From assembly GCA_003049485.1 (NCBI GenBank), contig PYST01000051.1, positions 62,001 to 126,000 of the forward strand: 64,000 nt of DNA. Reading direction: 5' to 3'. Below are positions 45,853 to 57,629 of this stretch, piece after piece. The DNA comes from Ophioceras dolichostomum. Taxonomy: Eukaryota; Ascomycota; Sordariomycetes; Magnaporthales; Ophioceraceae. The position numbers and the translations under genes are program-made. The first letter of the stretch is position 1. The number at the start of each line of letters is the position of its first letter. The notes under the pieces were generated by a model, which was given only the letters and a program-made list of their open reading frames with translations, searched no databases and was not told the origin of the DNA.

Positions 45853-48800
45853 ATGGCCAAGAAGGCACGCCAAAGGATAAGTTACGGTTCGTCTCCCCCC
45901 TCTTTTGCCCCCTTCCATTGTTAGCTCTCCAAAACCCCGCATAGCGTCAGTTCATGCGCAATGCGAGCCAATGCGGGTAGCTCGAAGTCTCCAAGCCTCC
46001 AAGTCTCGAAGCCCCCTCGAGCTCTAGACCGGTTAAGCTTCTTGTTTGGAGGGAGCTCCCGCACCTCCACCACTGAGAATACCTTTGTACCATGATCGCC
46101 CTACCGGTCGTTACCACACGATATGAGAAAAAGCTTGCATGCTGTCCTCAAGGCGCGAAGCGTCCCGGACCTCGTCGGACCCTGTCGACGACACATAGAC
46201 GCGACCTGGAGCTACTACGAGGACTAGTTGGTCAACTAACGTCGCCCCGTCGCCGCCACAGTGCTCGAGCTAGCTGGTTCCCAGTCTGGCGGCCACCGAC
46301 TCGGCGTCAACGGTTTAGCGGTCGACCGAGATAATGCGATTCTGTACGAGCCCCTTCCCATTCTCTTGTCCATGCGCGAACTCAGGGCCTGGTGGCCATC
46401 TGCGCCTGGCGTCATCTCCTCTGCGCAAGTCTAGCATGCATCTGACCTGTCGCATCCTAGTTACTCCGGAGGGCGGGACGGCATCGTATGCGCGTGGGAC
46501 TTGAACCTCGACCTCTCCTCCAGGTCAACAGCGGCAGCCGCATCCTCGACAGCAGCGACAGACTCGACGACGAACGGAACGAAGGGGGCGCCGAAGCCCG
46601 CTACGAGCAAGTTCCGCTGCCAGACCCAGGCGCACACACACTGGATCAACGACATCGTTCTTGCCCAGAGCTGCAATGCCCTGGTGTCGGCGTCGTCTGA
46701 CCTGACCGTCAAGGTCTGGCGGCCACACAGCGCAGCGGGGGAGGAGCCGGCAACGATCGGGCAGCACTCCGACTACGTCAAGTGTGTGGCCATCCCGAGC
46801 CTACAAACTGACTGGGTGGCCTCAGGCGGGCTTGACCGCAGGATATACTTGTGGGACCTTCAGGGCGGCGGCAAGACGCTCGAGATCGACGTTAGTGGCG
46901 AAGAAGTCACAGAGAAGGGCTCGGTATACGCCCTTAGCGTCAACCACAGTATACTGGCCAGCGGTGGGCCGGAGTCGACTCTTCGACTATGGGACCCCAA
47001 GACGGGCAAGCGCATCACCAAGTTCGTCGGCCACACGGACAACGTGCGCGCCATCCTCGTCAATGAGGCCGGCGACATGGTCATGACTGCTAGCTCCGAC
47101 CAGACGGTCAAGGTGTGGAGCGTCACTGCGGGCCGTTGCATGCACACCCTGACGATGCATAACGACAGCGTCTGGTCGCTGTACTCGGACGACCCCGCCC
47201 TGAATCTCTTTTACAGCAGCGACCGCTCCGGCTTGGTCGTGAAGACTGACGTGAGGGGCACCCTGGGCGAGCTTGACGATGGCCTGTCTCTGGCTGTTGC
47301 CCAGGAGAACGACGGCGTCAGCAAGGTTCTGGCCTGTGGGGATCACATTTGGACCGCCACTTCCAGTTCCTCCATCAACAGGTGGGCCGACGTCGATACT
47401 GGCTCCGATATTCGCCTGCCCGAAGCCTTCAGGAGACATCACCGGGCTACTTCTGTCTCAACTACTGTCTCGACGACAATGACTATTAATCAAACGGCAC
47501 CAAAAGCCTCCGAGATCCCCGCGAAGTCAATATTAAGAATATCTAACACGGCCCTATTCCCGTCGGCGCACTCCCTACTCGCATCCGACGCAAATACTAT
47601 TGCCGGTTCGATCACGACAAGGAAGGGCTCGGAAGTCCTCCTTGACGCTGTGCCTGCCGTTGTAGAGCCTGTTCATCACCTGCCGGAGGAGACCATCGAG
47701 GGCCAGTTTGGTCTGGTAAAGCACCGTCTGTTGAACGACCGCCGGAGGGTTTTGACGTTAGATACTGCTGGTGATGTTTTGTTATGGGACTTGATCAAGG
47801 TAAGTTACCGTGATTCTGCGCTGGAACCGTTTGTCTGGTAGAGAAACAAAGGGTGTGGAGATGGACTGTGTGCTGATCATGACACGTTTCTTCCACTCCC
47901 TTCCGAATAGTGCGAACCGATCCAAAGCTTCGGTAAGAGGCATTTGGAGGACGTCGAGCCCGAGGTTAACACCGTCGAGGCTGTGGCTCCCTGGTGTTCC
48001 ATCGATACGAGCTCGGGTAACCTAACAGTTGTCCTGGAGCCCTTCAACTGCTTCGACGCTGAGATGTATGCCGATGGCCTGGTGACGGAAGAACCTGTTG
48101 AGTTCAGAGAAGACCAAAGAAGTGAGTAAAAAAAAGCAGCGCCCCCCTGAAAGCAGGCGATAAGTGCCCGTCGTGGATGCCATATGCTCATCTTAAGCGT
48201 CTCATCAGTCAACCTTGGCAAATGGATATTGCGTTACCTATTCGCGAATTTGATAGACGAGGAGATCAGGCGAGACGAGGCACACAGGGCTAAGCTCAAC
48301 GATGCCGTCGAGAAGAGACTGGCAGCCGCGCGGACAAATCCGCCGTCGTCAATATCGATACCTCAGTCGGGACTATCGAGCTGGGAACTGGGAGAGAATT
48401 CACCATCGACAACGCCACGACCTAATGGGCCATCCTTCCTTGGGCCACTATCACCAGGCATGGGGATAGCATCCGCCACGCCGGCACCTCAGCACCTTGG
48501 CAGGTCCATAGGGGACGCTGGGAGCCCATTAGATAAGAGGGCATCCCAAGTCAGCCGGCCGTCTGTGGAGAGGGACGACTACTTCTCCAACGCGATAGTT
48601 TCCGCGTCGGACGCCGCGAGTAAGCCCGTGGCGACCCCCGCAGAGCCCCCGACCCCGGCCACGGACGCGAAATCGCCCGCAGCCGATAACGGGAAGGACA
48701 AGGACAAGGACAAGGAGAAGGACAACAACGGCAAGTCGCCCAGCACCCCGTTCGGGAAGAAGTTCCGCATGGGCATGTCCTTCGGCGGCAAGAAGCTGGG

Positions 48801-49990
48801 GCGGTCCGCGTCGTCGACGGCGGTGGAGAAGCCGGCGGTCGTGGACGAGAAGGTCGAAGAGGCGTCCGAGTCCTCGTCCAGCCACGAGAAGGAGGTCGAC
48901 GACAGCTTCTTCGGGGTGATACAGAAGATCCACAACGAGTACGAGAAGCAGCTGGCCGAGTCGCCCGACAAGCTCGTCGAGACCCGCGTGGCGCCCAGCC
49001 TGCCGAGCGAGACGCCCGTGCTCAAGCTCCCACCCGCCACCAAGGTGATCATCCAGGAGGAGACGCAGGGGGGCAGCGCGGAGCTGTACCGCGGGACCGT
49101 GGGCACCGTGGGGATGGACGCCGACGTCGTGGAGCAAAAGGCGCCGATGTGGCTCGGGGACGTGCTGCTGCTCAACACGGTCCCGCCAAAGGACCCCGTC
49201 AAGGTGTCGTTCGTGCTGCACCCTTGGCAGGACACGCTGCCGCACATCGCCACCACCGATGGGAATAACAGGCTGAACGCCAACCGCATGCTGCGCGTCA
49301 AGAAGATCTTGGCGTACGTGGCTGAGCGTATCGAGCCGGCTCCGCCGACGCCGCCGGAGGAGGGTGGTGAAGAGGGAGCCGGAGGCGAGGGCGAGGGCCA
49401 GGGCGAGGGCACGGCTGCGGATGTGAAGGATGACGGTCCTGCGGTAGAAGCGGAGGAGAAGGATCAGGAGCAGGAGCCAGACCATGAGCAGGCTCTTGTT
49501 GTCGATCCGGAGGCGGCGGCGCTGAAGCCCGAGGAGTACCTCGAGCTGTACTGCAACGACCAGGTAAGAACCTACCTAGCCATCAGACCGTTACTACCCT
49601 ACCCCTTCAAGGCCAAACCAAAGTGGGGTCTAGAAAGAAACACAGATACCACGCTAACCTAACCTCCCTTCTCTCGACGAAACGAATCAGCTCCTCCCCA
49701 TCACCATGAGCCTGGCGACCCTGCGCGCCCACATCTGGAAGGGCGGCAACGACGTCGTCCTGTACTACAAGGCCAACGGCCGCAAGTACATCCCGAACCC
49801 TCCACCTGCGCCGGCCCCGCCGCCGGCGGACGAAGAAGGTGGTGGTGGTGGCTCCTCCGCCTCCGCCCGCGGTACGGACGGTGGCGGCTCGCACGGGCAC
49901 GCCGAGCAGCTGCAGGGCATCGACGTCGGCCCTGCGCGTCCGGCTGCGCCGGGGGCGGCTGCTGCGGCTATTATTGGGTCTCTTCATTAG
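45853..49990 (+). CDS. WDR48/UAF1-like WD40 protein (Bun107 orthologue)
   Basis: WDR48-family proteins activate ubiquitin-specific proteases (USP1/USP12/USP46; Ubp9 with Bun107 in fission yeast). Six exons, 45853-45886, 46262-46343, 46461-47799, 47911-48121, 48209-49563 and 49691-49990, give 1106 residues. The spliced N terminus reads MAKKARQRISYVLELAGSQSGGHRLGVNGLAVDRDNAILYSGGRDGIVCAWDLN, the expected first WD repeat. Further repeats follow to about residue 330 (HWINDIVLAQSCNALVSASSDLTVKVW, DYVKCVAIPS, LASGGPESTLRLWDPKTG, NVRAILVNEAGDMVMTASSDQTVKVW). The C-terminal WDR48 module (DUF3337 type) begins near GKWILRYLFANLIDEEIRRDE and ends at LPITMSLATLRAHIWKGGNDVVLYYKANG. Lys/Asp/Glu-rich and Pro-rich low-complexity segments are inserted. 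The first intron is long (375 nt). Confidence 0.93.
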
Positions 49991-50747
49991 GGTGGTGGGG
50001 GTGAGAGGGTGGAGAGAGGAATGTTTAGGCTGAGGGGGGGATGAGATGGAATGGAGAGAGGCGTATGGGGGTGATGGTAGACGGAGGAAATTGGGAGGAG
50101 GAGGGAGAAGGAGCCAGTGGTAGGGGCCGTGGCTGTGTGTGTGTGCATTTGCTTTGTTGATGACATGAGTGAAGAAAATGGGAGGCGATTGACCGTTTCG
50201 TGTTTATGTCAGCGTTCTGAAGCATATTATCATGGTGATTTTTTGTTCTCCCTTGCCCTCATTTCTTCTTTTTCATTTTTTTGCTTCATACACATTAGCG
50301 AAGTTAGTATTGTCGTGTTTGTCTGTTGGACATGAAGATAGCTACCTAGTCGAGGGGATGGCTGTTTGGCTTCTGGCCTCTTGCTGAGTGTATATATTGA
50401 CGGTTGACGCAAGACCAAAAATAATCAAGTGAAGCTTCTTTTCGGTGAGACTATTTCTTATTGATTCGTGCACCAGTGCTCTAGGGGTTATTGAAGCAGT
50501 GTTGGTATTCTATGAGGTATCGCCACTGTTTCTTGGAAAACAGCGAAGACCCGAAAAGGCATTGATATCTTCGTTGCCGCGTGGTATATATACATCTATT
50601 AAGTTTTGGTACAACTGGAGATGATCCCAGTAGGTGATGATACAATATGAATATAGAATCTGTCACTCTCCTGGGCCAGAGAGAGCTTTCGGGGGTCAAA
50701 ACGTAACGACATGACCAGGGGAACGCCGTAGCCGGGACCGAGACATG
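49991..50747. terminator. Convergent 3' spacer, WDR48 / pet8
   Basis: G-rich then T-rich non-coding DNA between two converging genes. No gene is visible. Confidence 0.4.
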
Positions 50748-51713
50748 TTAGAGGTTCTGGCGTGGCTGCCTCCAGGACAGCGAGTTGACGGCCCACTGGT
50801 AACTGCCCAGGAAGATGGCGCCGCCTGCGCTGATCCACGTCACGCGGGGACCGATGCCCGCGAAGAAGGGCCGGATGCCGTGCTTGCGCAGTATCTCCCT
50901 CGTGATGGCCATGACGGACCGTCGCTCCCGGCTGAGCATGACGCGGGTCTTGAGCACGTCGAGCGGCGTCGTCACACCCGCGGCCACGGCGCCGCTGATG
51001 CTGCCGTACAGCGCGCTCTCCGCGGCCCCGACGTCGCCTCCTCCTGGGATGCCTTCTAGCCCCCGCCGCCGCCGCCCCCACGCCTTCAGCGCCTCCCAAA
51101 GCGGGAACTGGATCACGGTGAACGGCACCTCGCGGAACACGGTGATGCCCCACCCGCGGTACAGCTCGCGCCACACGCCCACCAGTCCGGCCGGCCCGCG
51201 CCTCTGCGCCAGGATGTCGCGCAGCGCGGCCGCGGAGCTGCCGCCGTGCTGCCCGGCCTGCGCGCGCTGCTTCACCACTTCTGTGGGCACGCGCACGGCG
51301 CACGCCGCGACCTCGCCCAGCGACGCGGCCAGCATGTGCGCCGCGGCGGGAGAGGCTTGGAAGAGCTCCCCGAGCATGCCGCCGTGCCTTAGTCCTGCAA
51401 AGGACCCGAGCCCGAGCCCGAGCCCGGCGTCTTCGGCGTTTAGAGGTGCCAGTAGTGGAGGAGGCGGCGCGAGCAGGTTCTTGACGCCCTCGTAGGTCAC
51501 GAAGAAGAGGGCCGCCCCCGGCGCGGAGCCGACGACCGCGGATCCGACGCCGCGGTAGATGCCGCGGAAGCCGCCGGACGCGAAGAAGCCGGTCGAGGCC
51601 TGGAGGCGGGTCTTGAGGGTGTCGAGGGGGAAGAGGGAGAGGTCGACCGTCGTGCCTGCTAGTGCGCCGGCTACGAGGGCGGTTGTGAATGGTGGGTGTG
51701 GTTGAGAGGACAT
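50748..51713 (-). CDS. pet8: Mitochondrial S-adenosylmethionine carrier
   Basis: Imports S-adenosylmethionine into the mitochondrial matrix for methylation, biotin and lipoate synthesis (yeast Pet8, human SLC25A26). A single exon of 321 residues. The three carrier repeats carry PLDTLKTRLQ (29-38), VPTEVVKQRAQ (142-152) and TPLDVLKTRVM (249-259). SAM-carrier hallmarks are the start PFTTALVAGALAGTTVDLSLFPLDTLKTRLQ, the GGFRGIYRGVGSAVVGSAPGAALFFVTYE loop and the GWGITVFREVPFTVIQFPLWE block. A Pro/Leu/Gly-rich insertion (about 82-115) lengthens the first matrix loop, and the loop before repeat 3 is Arg/Gly-rich. It is divergent from the TilS-like gene. Confidence 0.93.
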   Translation of the reverse strand: MSSQPHPPFTTALVAGALAGTTVDLSLFPLDTLKTRLQASTGFFASGGFRGIYRGVGSAVVGSAPGAALFFVTYEGVKNLLAPPPPLLAPLNAEDAGLGLGLGSFAGLRHGGMLGELFQASPAAAHMLAASLGEVAACAVRVPTEVVKQRAQAGQHGGSSAAALRDILAQRRGPAGLVGVWRELYRGWGITVFREVPFTVIQFPLWEALKAWGRRRRGLEGIPGGGDVGAAESALYGSISGAVAAGVTTPLDVLKTRVMLSRERRSVMAITREILRKHGIRPFFAGIGPRVTWISAGGAIFLGSYQWAVNSLSWRQPRQNL

Positions 51714-52447
51714 TTTGCTTCCTTCGCTCTGCTCCTCGGTACCTGTACCTAGGTAAAGGAGCCAGAAAAATCGGCCGGGGTGCGTGTGTTTCGGCGAGTG
51801 AGAGTCGTGGTGAGAGCGAGCCGTTGACTGGAGGCAGGCGGCCGCTATCGGAGCTATTCGTTACCGTGCGCGATTCGATCGGTTCGATTTAAATTCGAGA
51901 GACGAGGGTGACTCGGCGATCGGGCGGCTAAGGATTGTGTTGTAGTGTCATTCTGCCAGAGTTCCCTGGCTCATGGTGGTAGACGTCTGGTGGCTGATAT
52001 AGGTGCTGTGCGGAGGGAACGTGGAATCATCAGTGGCTTTTTTTTTTTTGATCGATGATGATGCTCGTGGTGGTGGGTCCCCCTTGATCCGTACTGAGGT
52101 GCGGTATCGTCACCCTTGGAAAGACAATGGCCTCTTAAACTTTGGGGGAGCTCTCGCCAGAGTAAGTAGCCGGGAAGCTCAGGAAACTCGAGAAGCCTGA
52201 TGAAACAGGCCTACCACCTCAACGTAATCTTGACGGCAAGGGAACTCTTGGGAGAAGCAGAGAAACAGAGAGTGTGTCGTGAAGCTCCAAGAGATGGTCG
52301 AGCTATCCACCCCACCCCTGGAAGGAGCTTGGGCCACCAGACTGCATCAATTATTTCCATGCATCAGAAGTTCAATTCTGAATGCCGTTACGTTCTCCCT
52401 CAACTGCCGGCCCAACAGCCACCGAGATGACGACATCATAGAATGGA
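51714..52447. promoter_or_regulatory. Shared divergent promoter, pet8 / tilS-like
   Basis: Contains a gtacctgtacctaggtaaag motif (51740-51759) near the pet8 start and a T-run (52037-52049). Both flanking genes probably act in mitochondria, so co-regulation is possible but not shown. Confidence 0.4.
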
Positions 52448-54911
52448 ATGGGCACGATACCACAGGTGCTGCACCGAAGTGCGCGAGCCATCGGCTCCCA
52501 CGAGTTCATGGACGCCGTGCAGGCAATTTGCCGGCCTCGAATCCCCCACCATGGAACCAACATGCCCACTCCCGTTGGTGAGTTCACTTTGAGTGCTGTT
52601 TTGCTCTGGTCAGCAGCTGCTAACTCTGTGCCTCTGCTGCTTATTCACAGCTCTTGCGATCAGCGGCGGCGTCGACTCTATGGCCCTGGCATATCTCTGC
52701 TCCCGGGTGAAACGCTCCAACCCTTACTTCCGCGTGGCCGACCATCGGGTGTCGAACTTTTTCGCTATCATCGTCGATCACGGCTATCGGCAAGGCAGCC
52801 TTGAGGAGGCGCAGCGTGTGAAGGACTACCTCAAGGAGCACCTGGGTTTCAGAGGGGTGTGCGTCAGCATCAACTGGAGGAAGATCCTGGGAGCCGACGC
52901 AGCAGCACGGCTTCACACCCTGAGTAACTTCGAGACCCTCGCGCGAGAGGCCCGTTACCAGAGGATTGCAAACGCCCTGAGGTACACGCCGGTGTCGTCT
53001 CTCTTTCTCGCCCATCATGAGGATGATCAGTACGAAACCGTCCTTATGAGGTTGCTAGCGGGTCATGGTCCGCTAGGTTTGGCCGGAATGCGACCCGCGA
53101 CTGATCTCCCTCATACGCTCAAGATACATGGCTCGTACCAGAGTGGTCTAATTGATGACCAGAAACGGCAAACTCCCGTGTACCGCTTGTTTCCCACAAA
53201 CAGACAGGGCCGGGAAATTCGAGCGCTGCTTCGCGAGGAGCTGCTCCGTGAAGAAGACATTATCGAACACGAGCGGCGCCAAGGGCGCTTGATCGGTGAT
53301 GCCGACCCTTTCAGCTTAGCCTACTTGGATGCGCCGCCTAGAGGAAGCGGCTCTCGGCGTGCGCCGGAACTGGAACACTGCTCGATTGAGGACGGCGGGG
53401 TGATGCTGTACCGACCGCTGCTGGAATTCCCCAAGGAACGCCTCGTTGCCACTTGCCTCGAGAACGGGATTCCCTGGTTCGAAGATGCCACCAACTCGGA
53501 CCCTTCCATGACACGGAGGAACGCCGTAAGACATCTCGTTAAGAATCATCAGCTACCCAAGGCGTTGCAGAAGCCTGCGATTCTACAGCTCTCCGCGAGA
53601 TGCCGCGCGAGATCACAGGCGCAGGAGGCAGAGGCGTCGAGGCTGTTCGACAAAGCGACCATCGATGAGTTCCATCCTAATGTTGGAACTGTGGTCGTCC
53701 GCCTACCCGAGATGCTAGAGCCCCGAGCTCGCAGGGATGGCTCTATCTATACATATATCGGAAGGCAACGGCGCGCCGAGCATCTTAGGATTGTAGCCGC
53801 CATTACGATTCGGAAGTTGATCAAGATCGTCACGCCCTCCGACGTACTGACGCCACTGCAGAACATGCAAGAGTTTGTCGCCCGGCTCTTCCCCGCCTTG
53901 GCCGAACCGGAATACGTATCACTAGCTCGATCACCCCCCAAGGCCTTCGCGCTCTGCGGTGTGGACTTCTCGCCAGTGATCCCACCCGAGAGTCATGAGA
54001 GTCAAGGCGATGGTAATGGCAATGGCGACGTCCTGTGGCACCTCAGCCGCGCACCACACGCGTCGCCGGCTCTCAAACCATATCCCAAACGTGTGTTCTC
54101 TGGGGCGTGGAGGAAGGACAGGTGGTTGCAGTCTGATTCAAAGCCGAAGTTCTCCAGGTTCTGGCTATACGACGGCCGCTTTTGGATCACCCTGGCCAAC
54201 AATCTGCCCAACGAAGTCATTGTGGGTCCGCTGGTCAGCGAGCGTCTTGGCCGGTTCCGAGATCGCCTCCCGAGGTCCGAGAGGAAGCGCCTGGACGCCA
54301 TGTTGCGCAGGTACGCGCCGGCGAGGACGCGGTACACACTGCCGGCGGTATACGCCATCGGAGACATTGAATGGGCCATCACCACCACCGCCGAGGCGGC
54401 GTCTGGTGGGGAGGAGGAGGAGGAGGAGGAGGAGGGGGCCGAGGACAAGATAAGGCGCGAACAACACGCAGCCGCGAGTGAGCTGCACTGGCTCTCATGC
54501 ATGCGAGACGAAATCTTGAACAAGGTCAAATGGGACCCAAACCCGGACTTCAACCTGATCGCGCTGCCGACGCTGGGCGTTCACCTGCCGGGGATCGAGC
54601 GGCGGGTGCACTGGGACGTGCGGTACCGCAAAGTGGACCGCGCCGTGCTCAACGGCGTGCAGCGCACCAGGCTCAACCGTACGATAGCGGCTTTGCGACC
54701 ATCGGTCGGAGCAAACAATGGTAGGACGGGCCCCTTTGCCGGCTCACTGCGCCAGCGGCGTCGGCGTCGGCATCTACGTCGGTGTCTACGTCTGCGTCAA
54801 CAGCCGAGACAGCAGGCGAATATATCAGAGAAGACATGGGACCAGCAGGAAAGCGCCCATTCTTATGCTGATTTGGAGCAGCGAAACGCCGCTGTTGCGC
54901 AATACGGGTAA
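52448..54911 (+). CDS. tRNA(Ile)-lysidine synthetase-like PP-loop protein
   Basis: TilS converts C34 of tRNA-Ile(CAU) to lysidine so that it reads AUA; in a fungus the likely place is the mitochondrion. Exons are 52448-52577 and 52651-54911 (73-nt intron, GTGAGT to TTCACAG), giving up to 796 residues. The PP-loop ATP-binding motif ALAISGGVDSMALAYL is created exactly across the splice. The rest of the TilS N-domain is visible: FFAIIVDHGYRQGSLEEAQRVKDYL, NFETLAREARYQRI, SLFLAHHEDDQYETVLMRLLAGHGPLGLAGM, and YRPLLEFPKERLVATCLENGIPWFEDATNSDPSMTRRNAVRHL. The C-terminal 400 residues are fungus-specific, with a Glu run (GGEEEEEEEEGAEDK). The last 60 residues are Arg/Gln-rich and may be an unspliced tail; the true end is uncertain. 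Confidence 0.88.
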
Positions 54912-55350
54912 GGGGAAGCCTGAAAGGACATATGCGAAAAGAACAAGAAATAGGAGGAAAAAAAAAACAGGTGAAAAAATCCCCTGGGAATAATACAAGC
55001 TTGTAAATGTTAAAGCGGCACAGAGCCGTTGTAAAACCCAAAGTTCTTGACCTTCCGTACTCGGTTATATCCTCGAGCCACTCACAAACGCATCCTGCGC
55101 ACGTGTATAAGCATTTTACGATTCCAACGTTCTTTCTCTTGAGTTCTCCAGGGTTCGCGTTCGAATTCTAAGCTGTCTCCACCATTCATTTATATCCGTC
55201 ATCCACGAAAACCGAGGCGCCAATGCAGACGGGATACTTTTCCACGAGGTAGGAGCAGTTAAGTGTAGAACGTTGTAGGAGGAGTAGTTACCCATCCGCC
55301 GGGTCTTTTCAACAGGAGTATAAATTTAGCTCTACAAATAAAAAGCATGC
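54912..55350. other. Intergenic region
   Basis: 3' end of the TilS-like gene (A-run at 54959-54967) and promoter of the phosphatase-like gene (tataaatttagc at 55319-55330 may be a TATA box). No coding sequence is seen. Confidence 0.45.
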
Positions 55351-57301
55351 ATGGCGCCGCCGCATCACCGACGGTGGTGCACCGTCGCCGGTCCCGCTGC
55401 TGGCAGCCGACGACGACGATTCCTCCTTCTCACGCAACCGACCGTCGTGGGCGTCCTTAGTCTGTCGCTTCTTCTGCTCTGCCTGTTCTTCGTCGCCAAC
55501 GGGCTGGCAGCCATGTGGACCCGGCCTGAGTCGAGCTGGCTGCTCGGTCTTTTGTTCCCGGCTGCCGCCACTACGGCGGCGGCTGCTACGACTTCCGCTG
55601 AGGCCGCCGCTGTACAGCTGGAGACGACTAGCGTCGCTGGATCGGGTAGCAGTACTGCGACGGCTACGTCGTCTCAATCTGTCCCCCCTTCGGCTGCAGG
55701 GAGCTTGAGCCCTGCTGTTGACCTAGGCTGGTACCCGTCCGGCCAGACGCCGTATAACAACCTCACCGCCGTCATCGGGGGCGGGCCCGGCGTGCCGAAG
55801 TTCACGTTTGATCCGTCGGGCAACTGGACGGACGGCGAGTCGAACTGGTGCAACATGCCGCATGTGCGGCGGGAGGAATATGTGCGCCCGTCTGACGAGT
55901 ATGAGCTCGTATACGTCGAGCTGGTAAGATACCTACGTACTTATTCGCTATTATACCCAGACTCTGGCCTCCTTTTCGACCCATGGTTGTCTGGTGGTAT
56001 AAGAAAGAAATGCTAACTCGATACTCCCTCAGATGCACCGCCATCACAAACGCACCCCCTACGCGGCCAACGCGTTCCCTGTGGAGTCCTACCGCTGGAA
56101 CTGCGACGACCAGGGGCTCTTCTTCTTCGGACAGCCTCTGGCACCATCGCCATCCGGGCGGGAGGACAACAGAGCCGCCGAAGTGTACTGGCGCGGCCAG
56201 GTGTCCGCGCTCAACCCTTTCGCCTCGTCGGCGGCGGGCTGGATCGGCACGTGCCAGTTCCCCCAGATCACACTGGGGGGTCTCCAGGACTCCCGCCGCC
56301 ACGGCGCCGACCTGCACGGCGTGTACCACGACCTGCTCGGGTTCCTGCCGGGCAGGGACGACGAGACCACCTGGCGGGACGTGGTGCGCTACCGCGTCAC
56401 GAACAACGTGATCACTAGCCAGGTGGCGGGCATGGTCGTCGGCGGGATGTGGGGATCATCCACGACACCCGTCCCGCTGACCATCCAGGCCGCAGGCGTC
56501 GACGGCCTCGAGCCGCAGTACTCCTGCCCCGCGGCGTCGACCGCGTTCTCTTCGATCCAATCGACTGCGTCCTCGCCCGCCTGGGCCGCCCACCTGGCGG
56601 CCGCGGCGCCGGCTTACGCGGAGCTGGATGACATTTCGGGCGTGCCGGCCACGGACGCGGGGTTTCACAGGAGCTTGGACCACTACTACGATAACATGTC
56701 GGCGAGGCAGTGCCATGCGAAGCCGCTGCCCTGCAAGCTTGTTACAGGCTCGGATGGGGTGCTTGTGAACGACACGACGCGCTGCGTCGGGGAGGACCTT
56801 AGAGATGAGGTGTATAGGCTCGGCCACTGGGAGTACGCGCACGTCTACCGCGGGCAGGCGGAGTCGCTGGGCGCGAGCGCCGCGAGTATCGGGGTGTGGG
56901 TCGCTGAGCTGGCTGCGAACCTGCGGGTTGCTGCTGCTGCTGGGGCCGGGGCTGCTGGGTGCAATGGCGAGGCGGATTGCAACAGAGTGCGATACCGCCA
57001 CAATGTGGCGCACGACGGGTCGGTGAGCAGGCTTTTGGGCGTGCTGCAGATCGAGGAGATGGTGTGGCCCGGCATGGGCGCCGAGGTGGTCTTTGAGCTG
57101 TGGAGGAGGAAGAAGAGCGGCGATGATGCGATGTTCGTCAGGGTGCTGTTCAGCGGCAAGGTGCTCGAGTCTGCTAGCCCGACGCTGGGGACCATGGACA
57201 TGGTTCCGTTGGAGAGGCTGCTGGCGTACTTTGATGGGCTTGTTGGTGAGAGGGCTGGGCTGATTGTTGGGAAGTGTAATGGGACTTTCCCATTGTACTG
57301 A
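55351..57301 (+). CDS. Membrane-anchored histidine acid phosphatase-like protein
   Basis: Exons are 55351-55923 and 56033-57301 (109-nt intron, GTAAGA to CCCTCAG, phase 0), 613 residues. An Arg-rich N terminus precedes one hydrophobic segment (about 31-54: TVVGVLSLSLLLLCLFFVANGLAA), giving a type II signal anchor. A Thr/Ala/Ser-rich stalk follows. The second exon opens with MHRHHKRTPYAANAFP, where RHHKRTP (194-200) corresponds to the catalytic RHGxRxP of histidine phosphatases. A partner HD motif lies in VAHDGSVSRLL (His518-Asp519), where the proton donor is expected. Several Cys and N-glycosylation sequons (NLT, NWT, NDT, NGT) fit an extracellular or lumenal domain. The second Gly of the RHG motif is His here, as in a fungal subfamily. 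The substrate is unknown. Confidence 0.87.
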
Positions 57302-57629
57302 GTGGAAGGAAGGAAGTTTTGCGTGACGGTACCTATTGCTGGTCGCCTGCGCGTCAGGCTCTATAGATCCCTAGGTACAGATAATAACGTCTATTCCTCT
57401 GACAGATTGTGCGTATTTGTCTTACCGTGACGTCGGGTGAAACGCCTGAGATTTGATCATGTTCATTGCACTGTACGCAGAGGTGGGTTGCGATCTGGCG
57501 ACAGCTACTAGTTAGTTGCGCTCCGAAACAGCTCAAATTGAAAATAAGGTCCTACACGTCGCTCTCCAGCTTCTTAATGACGATACCAAACAGTTCTAGG
57601 GCATTCATTTATCATCGACACGCTGGTAA
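57302..57629. terminator. Convergent 3' spacer
   Basis: Short AT-rich spacer between the phosphatase-like gene and bet4. Nothing else is visible. Confidence 0.4.

Noticed and set aside
48529..49485. Long minus-strand frames antisense to the WDR48 gene
   Set aside because: Arg/Leu/Val-rich translation is a mirror of the GC-rich sense codons; the sense strand has a clear WDR48 product.
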